NCBI RefSeq assembly: GCF_932526225.1
Contig: NC_064047.1
Coordinates: 3,347,501-3,411,500 of the forward strand
Length of the DNA: 64,000 bases
Direction: 5' to 3'
From: Nematostella vectensis
Taxonomy: Eukaryota > Cnidaria > Anthozoa > Actiniaria > Edwardsiidae
Shown: positions 18,455 through 27,500 of the stretch, piece by piece
Layout: the number at the start of each line of letters is the position of its first letter
Numbering within the stretch: the first letter of the stretch is position 1
Notes under the pieces: generated by a model
Told to the model about the DNA's origin: nothing
The model's input: the letters and a program-made list of their open reading frames with translations, nothing else
The model's database searches: none
Made by a program: the position numbers and the translations under genes

Positions 18455-18536
18455 GTTGCGGTGGCCGAGTGGTGAAGGCGTTGGAATAGAAATCCAATGG
18501 GATCTTCCCGCGGAGGCTCGAATCCTGCCCGCAACG
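18455..18536 (+). tRNA. tRNA-Ser(AGA), variant
   Basis: 432 class; the intact gene that precedes it in the 3338-bp units is absent here. Confidence 0.7.
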
Positions 18537-18612
18537 ATAAAGTTTTCGACATTTTGTTTGAAGAATGTCTGATCAAAATAAAAAAGAAAAAAAGCTATTT
18601 CAAAAATCCAAG

Positions 18613-18694
18613 GTTGCGGTGGCCGAGTGGTTAAGGCGTTGGACTTGAAATCCAATGGGGTATTCCCGCGCAGGTTCGAACCCTGCCCGCAACG
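18613..18694 (+). tRNA. tRNA-Ser(TGA)
   Basis: TGA type with the GGGGTATTCCCGC variable arm, as at 9828. Confidence 0.87.
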
Positions 18695-18773
18695 ATACAT
18701 TTTTCGACATTTTGTTTTAAGAATCCCTGATCAAAATAACAAAGAGGTAAAACAGCTATTTGAAAAATCCATG

Positions 18774-18855
18774 GTTGCGAAGGCCGAGTGGTTAAGCCGT
18801 TCGACTGGAAATCAAATTGGATCTTAACGCGCAGGCTCGAATCCTGCCCGCAACG
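18774..18855 (+). pseudogene. tRNA-Ser-like relic, GGA anticodon
   Basis: Anticodon GGA, anticodon stem TTCGA/TCAAA does not pair, acceptor GTTGCGA. GGA is still a serine anticodon, but eukaryotes normally read TCC with AGA, so decay is the simpler reading. Confidence 0.65.
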
Positions 18856-18953
18856 GTTCTTTTTTCTTCAAATACATTTTTAATACTTTATTGATCCAAT
18901 TGCAAATTCGATGCAGTTTTACCATTTAAAAAAAGTAGGGACCAACATCCAAG

Positions 18954-19035
18954 GTTGCGATGGTCGAGTGGTTTAGGCGTTGGACTAGAAATCCAATGCG
19001 ATCTTAACGCGCAGGTTCGAATCCTGCCAGCAACG
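18954..19035 (+). tRNA. tRNA-Ser(AGA), terminal locus of the array
   Basis: Acceptor GTTGCGA with CAGCAAC, A box TGGTCGAGTGG and variable arm ATCTTAACGC; anticodon stem and B box intact. It is more diverged than the inner copies, as expected at an array edge. Confidence 0.6.
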
Positions 19036-19391
19036 AAAAATTTTTGATGCAAACATCCTAGTTTAAAACTGTCTTGGGCAAGAGAATGTCTAGCACACAT
19101 CATAGGTTATATTGGCCTTAGCCTCCTCCGCGTGCATCTTGATTTTTTTTCAGTATTTTTATTAATTGGGCTTCCTGTGTCGAGTTGAATAGAGAAGAGC
19201 CACCCCAGGCCGCCTCTCTCTCTCTCTCTCTTGCTCACGCCACAGGAATTCCAAAATCGATCAAATACTTTTTTTTCCCAATAATGGCTAATGGTGGCCA
19301 ATTGGTGAAGGCGTTGAAATGTGGTGCTGGTCGAAACCTTGGATGTTTGGAAGGGAGTCTTTTTAATTAGTTTTCAAATGAAATGTTTTAC
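19036..19391. other. Array-to-gene transition, no gene
   Basis: No exon is seen. There is a TC dinucleotide run near 19215-19232 and a tRNA-like scrap around 19290-19320 (TGGCCAATTGGTGAAGGCG resembles an A box), followed by the inverse of the array flank AACATCCAAGG. It looks like a folded-back relic of an array unit. Confidence 0.5.
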
Positions 19392-22300
19392 CTCGTACGT
19401 ATACTGGGATTGCTTGATGACGTATACCCTGCTCCTTCCATGTGGGATGCGTCAATACTGACGGGTCCAGTACATGGATGATACATTTATCTGAAAATAT
19501 CACATTAACAAATTTGTTTGACACAAAAATGTTTGAATGTTTTGCCAGGCCTTATAGACCGAGTCACCCCCAATCCCAACCACCTCCACCGTCCTTGCCT
19601 CCCCAGATGTTAGTGTAAACCTTATACTGGCCTGAAAAGAATCCTGTAACCCCACCCGATCCCCACCGCCCTTGCCTCCTCAGATGTTAGAGTTAGCCTT
19701 ATACTGACCTGAAAAAATCCCCCAACCCCCACCGTCCTTGCCTCCCCAGATGTTAGAGTTAGCCTTATACTGACCTGAAAAAATCCCCCAACCCCAACCG
19801 TCCTTGCCTCCCCAGATGTTAGAGTAAGCCTTATACTGACCTGAAAAGAGTCCCCCAACCCCACCCAACCCCCACCGTCCTTGCCTCCCCAGATGTTAGA
19901 GTAAACCTTATACTGACCTGAAAAGAATCCCCCAACCCTACCCAACCCCCACCGTCCTTGCCTCCCCAGATGTTAGAGCAAGCCTTATACTGACCTGAAA
20001 AGAAAGACATGTAAAAAGTAGTTGTACTCTAATAATTTACAATATGGGAACATTTTATTACTCACATCCCCCTCCCCTTTATACAAAGTTGCTGTCTAGG
20101 GTTGTCAGTAAAAGAATCCAACATTGATTTGGGGGAGGGGGGTTGGGGAGGGGGAGGGGAGGATTTTAAAGTCACTATGCTATGTAATTTAGATTTCCAT
20201 CTGATAGTGCATTTCAGGCCTCAAAATTTTCAACAGTTTTGTCCCTGATTGCAGATGTTAGGGCAATCCTTGTACTGACCTGAAAGAACCCTGCATGTTG
20301 GATCCTCGTGTAGTGGGCTGTCGCAGAACTGGCAGTAGAACTTATTTCTAGTTAGAGATAGTAAGAAATAGGAAGGTTAAAGAATTTTTATTTTGCGCAA
20401 GCTCCAGGATTAAAATACTTGTCTCTTTTATAAATAGCGCAAAAGGTACAGTATCGGGCATTTTAGGGGGATATCTTTTCTCTTCTTGTCCCCCTAACGG
20501 GCCTGGTAAGATAAACTGCGCGCTGTTCCCAAACAAGACAAGGACGCTAGGATATGGATTCTAAAAGGGAGAACAACAATTAATTTGAATGTAGAAGCCT
20601 GTATCAAGGGTTAAAATGCTCAAGATGGAGAAAGTCGATTATTATTAAGACTATGCTGCCGGAGATGATGATGGCGATTGAGATACTTTCAGTTGAACTC
20701 GTGGACAACGTTGGCAGTTACACAAGAAAGGCTTATCGATGCTGATTGATGATAATCAGATGGTGGTGATGATACTGGTGATCTGATGATGCTGATGGCC
20801 AAAATTCAAACATTCAATTTCAATTCAACAAATCACTCGTTCTCACCCAGTAGTCAGCGCCTCCTTGCATCCTGGCACATGTACACGTACATAGCAGTAT
20901 CTACCCGCCCCTTCGCAGGTGGATATAGGACAATAGTATCGCGCACTTTGTCTACGAAGTAAGAAAATATGAATCCCAGGTCAGAACACTTAGCAGTCGT
21001 CAACCGCTTGTTTATTATCATGACTTTTATTAGAATTATTTTTTCCGGGGTCCGGTATCCATTTAATCGCGCGCTCTGATTGGCTCTCGTGAGATCCAGA
21101 ATCTTGATCCGGACCTTCGGCCTCCGTCAGTATTTTCAAGAGACCTCGGTCACGGTATTTCACGATACGGGCCTCCCAGCTGGTAAATAAATAAAACATC
21201 CCGCCTCTGCAGTACAGCTCACCGGTAAGCTCCAAAACTATTACAAATGAGGGAGCTTGTGTACCAGTGCTTTTGAACGATTTTTCGCAAATCAAAAATG
21301 CTAAAAGCATTTATCGAGAAAATGAAAGTGAATTTTAATGTTTAGTTTGCAAAATTTCACTCAGGATAAGAATAGTAGGGCCGAATGGTCCCCCGAAATT
21401 TCGATGTGATCGCAGTTTTCGGCTAATGCTCGCATGCTCGCGCAATTTTTTCCGCCTAAAAATGCTCGGTCTCGCATTAAAAAAAACGGGATGCTTGCAA
21501 AAGACCATTCGAGGGCTCTAATAGTTTTTGAAAGGCATATGCTTAAGTTCTTCTTTGCTAACTCACGTGTACTGGGACACTCCTGTGATCTTGCAAACCA
21601 CGCCAACAAAGCAAAACAGCTCTCGGTGCTGAACACGCCCTGATATAGCTCTTGACATGCTAGGGAAAGAGTAAAAACATTTTCCAGCGTTAAGCATAAT
21701 ACAGGGCCGTAGCAGGAGGTGAAGCACTGGGGACACGCACCCCCCCCCCCCCACACACACACACACACACACACAACGTTTCCACAAAACAAAAATAAGG
21801 AAATGACTAGTAGGGGCTTGGCTGTGCCTCCCCCAATGGTTTCTTAATGTTTTTGTATTGTGCCCCCACCCCACCCCCCCCCCCCAATAAGTCAAGGCCT
21901 GCTATGGCTATAATCTTATTTATTGAGTTTCTAAAAACAAGTCAAGAAAAACTTTCTCAGTTCACCACTACAGGTGACAAAATGAGGCCCAAATCTCCCA
22001 GGGGCTCATTACCCCTCCCACGCCAATTCCCCGAAATTCCAATTTTCTCATAGTCATAAGTAACTTGAGATAATTCAAAATCCCCACGCTATACTTACCA
22101 AATGATATGAAAAGAATAAAATAAAACTCACTGTGAAAGTCCGGGTACTGAAGTGAACCGTAGAATAATCAACACTTGTGATGGACAGATGATTGCTGGG
22201 ACAGACTGCAGAACTTGTATGTAGAGAAAACATACCTAGCAAGAAATATAAGGCACTGCTTGATTTTCACACTTACCCCCCCCCCCCCCCCCTCCCTTTA

Positions 22301-24171
22301 CCCTAGGTAACCTAAATCTACCACCCATGATGTGTTTATTGTAGTATTGGGCTACCTGTAGTAGCAGAGGGACTAGGGGGACTGGAGCGAAGTAAGATGG
22401 CGGCCTCCTAGAGCGATAGGACTCAATTGTATGGTAGCACCTTAGAGTATCTTAGACACAATAAACGTCTTACTACATTTATTGCCCTCTCTCTTGAGGA
22501 GAATACCTGGATCTGCCACAACTGTTGGGTTCTCAGATGCATGACACATCTCAGTATACAGGTTATTTTCCCATGGGGGAGGGGGACTCAAGCAATTTTA
22601 ATCCTTAGGGGTAGCATTTTCAGTCTACTGGTGAACAGCAATTCTCACCTTAAAGAGATAGCACATTAGATGCGTTCAAAGTTATTTCACCCTGAGATAC
22701 TACCACTACCATTACTAAGAAATATTTTTCAATACTTTTGGTTCAATTTAAAATAAATTTCATTGTCTGGAGACACTTTAGGTGTGAGACACTCTATGTA
22801 TGACAGAATCGAAAGAATGTTTGGACACACCCTAAGGGCCTAAATTTGTAGGAAGTTGTACGAAAAGACAATCTTCCTCATTTACATTTATGGAGAGATC
22901 TCCCTTTGGATATTTTCCCTTATATTTGCCCTTCTTTTAAAAAAGAAGATTGACGCATTCTTACTTAAGCAAGGAAGTTTGAAAGCCTTAAAATATGAAA
23001 ATACAAACCTCCTGGAAGTATTTCACTAATTCTTGTGGTCTGTGTATGGCCATGTTGCCAATTTGAGCTGTATGAATAAATAAATAACTCAGAATTTGGA
23101 GCACATTTTTTTCAAATCAACCTCCCCCCCCCCTTCCCTATCCCCCTCAGGGTAATTAATGAACACTCCCAGAAGCTCTTGATGAAAGACTGATGTGTGT
23201 AAATGTGTATGGATAGGCATTCAAGACAGGCCCATACCCAGGGGGGAACAGGGGGTGCATTCAGTGCATTCACACCCCCCACAACCATGGAAAGTCCACT
23301 ACCGATTCGCAATAGGCATGCTATTTGTAGACAAAACTATAAAGTACCAGTGAGTTAAATGGAAAAAGGCAATCGAGAACACTCTGGTATGTCATAAATC
23401 TAAAAGTCAAACTTTTCTATAGCCAAATCTGATAATAAATGTCCCGTGTAGATCCTGCAATGGCATAAAAAATTTCTATTTTGTTCTATTTGAGGTATGT
23501 CATAAATCTAAAAGTCAAACTTTTCTATAGCCAAATCTGATAATAAATGTCCCGTGTAGATCCTGAAATGGCATAAAAAATTTCTATTTTGTTCTATTTG
23601 AGGAGTAACAGACAGACATACGCTTTCTATTTTGCTGAATTGAACAGTAAATAAAACATTAACGTCTCTTTTATGCTGAAAGACAGATAGTAGATGGACA
23701 GACAGATTGATGGACAAACCGACATTTGATCTGAAGTAAAGCCTCTGAGGAAAATAATATGACTTTTAGATTCTTTTCTTTTGAAAATTCAGAATGCGTT
23801 AAAAAGCCAGAATGCGTTTAATTAAAAAACCAACAAAAAATAAGAAACATTAGAAACAACAACAACAGAAAACTATCGGGATGTGTGGCTACTCACCATC
23901 AAACTCCAGTAACTCCATCAAGTCTACACCAAGAACGAATCTATATACTGTTCTACCCTGCGCAAAACATAATTTTTAAGCATAATTATATAAGTAAGAC
24001 TTAAGCTCATACGAAAGTAAAATCATATAAATATAAAAATACGGATAAAATTAAGTTTACCTCAGGACAATTTACTGAAAATTGATCGCATTGATCGGCA
24101 ATTTCTTTTAGGCCTCCACTCTCGCTCAACCAAAATAGCACAACTTCTTGTATGGATCTTTCACCCGACAT
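19392..24171 (-). CDS. MCMDC2: MCMDC2-like protein, N-terminal exons (3' end outside window)
   Basis: Seven exons on the - strand, in coding order: 24171-24061, 23957-23897, 22205 to about 22132 or 22145, 21300-21223, 20951-20847, 20347-20280, 19490-19392. The start MSGERS is followed by SGGLKEIADQC, like the SGGLQKFIDDC opening of vertebrate MCMDC2. Later landmarks are QSARYYCPISTCEG, CYVRVHVPGC, FYCQFCDSPLHEDPTCRVLS and DKCIIHVL, which line up with the zinc-binding OB-fold half of MCMDC2 (four Cys in two pairs). Splice phases agree at most joins; the exon 3 donor is uncertain, and 35-40 residues between exons 4 and 5 were not found. MCMDC2 works in meiotic recombination with MCM8/MCM9 relatives. 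The MCM ATPase-like half is not in the window, because the next DNA is the tRNA array. An in-frame start 69 bp upstream at 24240 exists but has no family match. Confidence 0.82.
19560..20000 (-). repeat. 66/77-bp minisatellite seeded by an MCMDC2 exon end
   Basis: Six copies of a unit holding CAGATGTTAG at 19604, 19681, 19747, 19813, 19890 and 19967. On the - strand each carries CTTTTCAGGTCAGTATAAGG or a close form, which matches the end of the zinc exon and its donor at 20280-20265. The units sit in the intron just downstream of that exon, so they form a series of decoy donors. Confidence 0.85.
20990..21225. repeat. Possible dispersed repeat in MCMDC2 intron
   Basis: A stretch open on the - strand with a regular, non-MCMDC2 peptide (EARIVKYRDRG, GSHESQSERAI) lies where the missing MCMDC2 exon would be expected. 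I do not recognise a family; insertion of a repeat is one explanation. Confidence 0.35.
21700..21910 (-). repeat. Dispersed G-rich repeat, copy 1
   Basis: Read on the - strand: GCAGGCCTTGA, a long G run, CACAATACAAAAACATTAAG, CATTGGGGG and CCCCTACTAGTCATTTCC. The same order of words occurs at 28.66 and 35.65 kb on the + strand. It includes a (CA)n run at 21751-21774. No coding potential. Confidence 0.6.
22206..23896. other. MCMDC2 intron 2
   Basis: No exon seen. It holds the 108-bp duplication, several C-runs (22267-22292, 23123-23134) and AT-rich sequence. Confidence 0.5.
23386..23602. repeat. 108-bp tandem duplication
   Basis: GGTATGTCATAAATC and the following 95 bp occur twice in a row with only one or two differences. 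It lies in an MCMDC2 intron. Confidence 0.85.
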
Positions 24172-24594
24172 ATCCTCGGATTTCCCGTTTGCCTTTCTCA
24201 AAAAGACAAAATAAACATCCACTTCAAAATCTGCACGCAAAAAAGTTCAAATTTCGCGCGTTAGTTGAAAGAGCGCGCGTTGTGTCATTCGCGCCATTTC
24301 TTGGGCTGCCTGTGTTTCAAAAGCAAAACTGCATAACGCTCATAACGCTACATAAAAAAAAGCCTGAAGAAAGTTTAGAAATCAATCCCTGTGAAATAGC
24401 GGCGTATATAGTGTGGACATAATTTAGGAAATAATAAAACTTTTCACAATACTATTTTTTTCGTCCGTTTTGGGGTTCCTGTGTCGGACTTGTATGAGGG
24501 TAGCACTCTTGGCCACTGACACACGTGCAAAATCCAATATGGCGGCCAAACAGTAGTCAACAACGCTTTCATATTATACCAATTTCTGTGTGCT
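24172..24594. promoter_or_regulatory. Probable bidirectional promoter, MCMDC2 / WDR3
   Basis: The two start codons face away from each other 423 bp apart. AATATGGCGGCC at about 24537-24548, 47 bp before the WDR3 start, resembles the YY1-type AANATGGCGGC motif common in promoters of ribosome-biogenesis genes. The region also has GCGCGC clusters (24250-24290) and no TATA box at a fitting distance. Transcription starts are not visible in sequence. Confidence 0.55.
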
Positions 24595-27500
24595 ATGGTG
24601 TTAACCAAGTCTTATTTACGCTACGCTAGTCTCGCTAGCTTCGGCGTTGTCGGATCCCTGAAAAGTAATGTGCTATTTGTGTCCCGTGAGGGGGCTAGAG
24701 GGGTCTTGGCCGTTGCTGCCGCTCTTGAAGATGTTGTTATTTGGGATACAAGGAGACAGGAAAAGGTTGGTGAAAATATCCTTTTGATTATTAAGGAGAT
24801 TGACAGCTTTTAAACCGTTGTTTTAACTGATGTTAAAAATATTGCTCTTTGATCAGAATCTCTTTGCATGCACCGGAATAACATGGTGTAGTGAAGGTGT
24901 TGCCAAAAAATATCTTACAGGGTCAAATGGTACTCTTTTTACCGGTCAGATTTACGTTAAAATATCTCGCGAACAAAACACTTGTAGCTTTCAGAATCCA
25001 TAACAATAAATATTTGCTAAAATTAACAAATACACGGTACCCACTTCAGATACCCCCTCCCTTTAACCCTGTAATTACATTTTCCCAATATTCGGCCATA
25101 CCCTTAAAGGTTCCTGCTACCCTACACTCTCTTTAACAGGTGTTAGTGTTAAAAGGCTCCAAATCAGAGGTGACAGGCATGGCTATTAGTCCTGACAACA
25201 AGTCACTCGCTGCTGGGTGAGTTCCTTTTTAAGAATCTCTGTCAGCCACCATTTCATCACCATAGTAAAATATAGTACCAAGCAAGAAAAAGCAAGGTTG
25301 TAATATTTTTCATTGAATTTGGGAGGAAAAGGTGTATCTAAAACAGTCTCTTTAACAGTCTCCAAACTGTAGGCTTTATGAAATTATATTTTCATAGGGG
25401 TTTTATTTTTGTTTATTTAGGTACGAGGATGGTACTATCAAAATCTGGGGTCTTAAACATGGAAATTGTCAAGTGACACTAAGGTATGTAATGATAAAAA
25501 ACAATTTAGGTAGAAGTCTACAAAAGTACATCAAATTTGAATTGTTTTGTTTTGTTTTTTTACTCTGCTGAATTTTTACTGATTACTAGCACTAAGTACT
25601 GTAGGTCTGTCTCTAAGGAATTTCGATATAGAATCTCTTTATCAACCTATACTAGCCATAATCCATATACGGTGATTACCTCTTTGTGTTTGTTTTTATT
25701 GATTGCGCCTATGTACATCATTTCAGCGGTCACAGGTCAGCTGTATCCGTGCTTAAGTTTGACCACACAGAGGGTCTTCTTGCCTCAGGGAGCAGGGTAA
25801 GGAATGAACCTTGGGATAGAGATTATGCATTGATGATGGACAGGCGTCCTGGGCGACAGGAGGGGGTTTCTGTATGTATTTGGCATTTTACAGTACAGCC
25901 TGCAGGGAACATAACATTTTGTGCACAAATTTTTTTTTTTTTTTTTTTTGCCTGTAGTTTGAGTGTAATTAGATTCAATAACCTCAAACTACACGCACCT
26001 TGAGTGGGATACATGCACCAAACTACACGTACTTGTTTGCCTCATTAACTTCTGTGGAATCCCTTGAGAGTATTTGAGGCTACAACTCAATGCCATCCAT
26101 TTGTATGCAAAAAGAAAAGTTGGATGTTTGGCGTTTGATGTGATTTCACTCAAAAGTTCCGCTATTCAAAAGCCTGATACAACTTTAGCTTTTCTTTATA
26201 TCAGCAAGAAAAACTGATCTCTACAAACTTCATGCCTAATTTGGCTTAATAAAAGTAGTTTTACCAAGCGAAAGTAGAAAACAGTATTGATTGAAAGTAT
26301 TGATAAGAAGGAATAAATGCGAAGGTTGTGTGTTGAACTGGTGCTTTCTTGCTCCAACAACGAAAAAAATTATTGAAGACACTAAAATCACTACAAAATC
26401 TTTAGTCGTTATATTTCTCAGATGATGTTACAGTAGTTTGTACTTCAAAATGTGTTGAAGGGATACAATGGAATGTTTTGTGTTGAACTCCTTCCAGTTT
26501 GTCAAACAACAGAAGAATGCCTAAGGCGGTTTCAAATATCACTGTTCTTAGCCATTTTATGAAATCGCACGGAAATAACAACAAAAGCCTTACTCTTTAC
26601 AATTCACGGATCAATTTGGCTTCAGTAACCAGTAACGTAGGAGGGAGGTTCTTGATGTACGAAAGGAATAAGTGCGAATTATAAGATCACGACAATCAGA
26701 CAATGTGTGAGTTTTACCAACAACAAACAAACGTGCGAAGTCACGCCGTTTCAGTCAGACCCCTTGAAAAAGAGTCCTCTATATCTAAACTTCAATTTGA
26801 CATAAAGAACATCGCAATTGGTAAGGCAGTTTTGTCGGACACTAACCCAGAGAGCGAGGTGACAATAGATCTTTGCTTGCCTTTGCCAAACAAAGACAGT
26901 TTAATATCAACTGCAACTAAACTAGGTGTATAACTGTTTTCTCTTGCTTTTAAACTCGCTCATCAAACAGACCCCTTGAAAAAGAATCCTTTGTATCTAA
27001 GCTTTAATTTGTTATAAAGAAAGTAGCAATTGATAGAGCAGGCGATTAGTTTTGTGGTACTCGAGCCCAGAGAACGGACAACATACGGCATCATTTTAAT
27101 GCATACATGCGGAACACTTTAACTTAAACATCCTCGTTCCATGTGGCTGGCTGAAAGTATTTTTGGTATTATCAATAGTTCTCATTGCACTAAAAATTCG
27201 AACGAACAATAGCCAACTTCCTGCATAACAAAGGAAAACTACACACAAAAATCGTGTGCGCCGCTGTTAAGTTTCTTCCAGGCTGTACTGTACATATTCA
27301 CAAATAAAAAAAAGATTTGATAAACAACCAAAGGATTACCTCCTTTCTTCAAAAAATACTCTTGCACTCCACAGTCAAGGATGTTGAATACATTTTCTCT
27401 TCAAAACTGATTTATTTTTATCTTATTTAGAATATATTTTAACTTCACTTTGTAAATCTCCATGTAGGTCTAGAGTTTGATATTAACGAAAGACACTTTA

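Larger units (their letters stand above)
1..19035 (+). repeat. Tandem mega-array of tRNA-Ser-type genes
   Basis: One tRNA-Ser-type locus follows another every 150-180 bp, all on the + strand. The standard 82-nt gene has a 7-bp acceptor stem (GTTGCGG with T/CCGCAAC), an A box of the form TGGCCGAGTGG, a 5-bp anticodon stem, a long class II variable arm, a B box GGTTCGAATCC and discriminator G. No CCA is encoded. Two spacer types occur. The short one, about 70 bp, begins ATACATTTTT, so a five-T Pol III stop starts 6 nt after the gene. The long one, about 98 bp, begins GGTTCTTTTTT and follows the TGA genes that have an altered acceptor (A5) or their relatives. Anticodon tally for complete-length loci: 64 AGA, 45 TGA, 5 AAA, 2 CAA, 1 each CCA, ACA and GGA. 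The left end of the array is outside the window. Confidence 0.97.

Noticed and set aside
414-18700. Many 60-90-codon - strand open frames with RCGQGSNLRGKIPLDF-like and RIRTCAGRSHWISSPTP peptides
   Set aside because: They are antisense readings of the tRNA genes and repeat with them; this peptide pattern is a known artefact of tRNA-Ser loci.
18774-18855. A functional tRNA-Ser(GGA)
   Set aside because: The anticodon stem does not pair and the acceptor is altered, so it is more likely a decayed AGA locus.
1-19035. Regularly spaced direct repeats suggesting a CRISPR-like array
   Set aside because: Repeats are full tRNA genes, spacers are themselves repeated, and the genome is eukaryotic.
21361-21895. 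143- and 110-codon - strand frames
   Set aside because: They run through a (CA)n/C-run and the dispersed repeat; no domain and no agreement with MCMDC2.
25686-26003. 105-codon + strand frame after WDR3 exon 4
   Set aside because: It is exon 4 read through its donor GTAAGG into the intron and ends in a T run.
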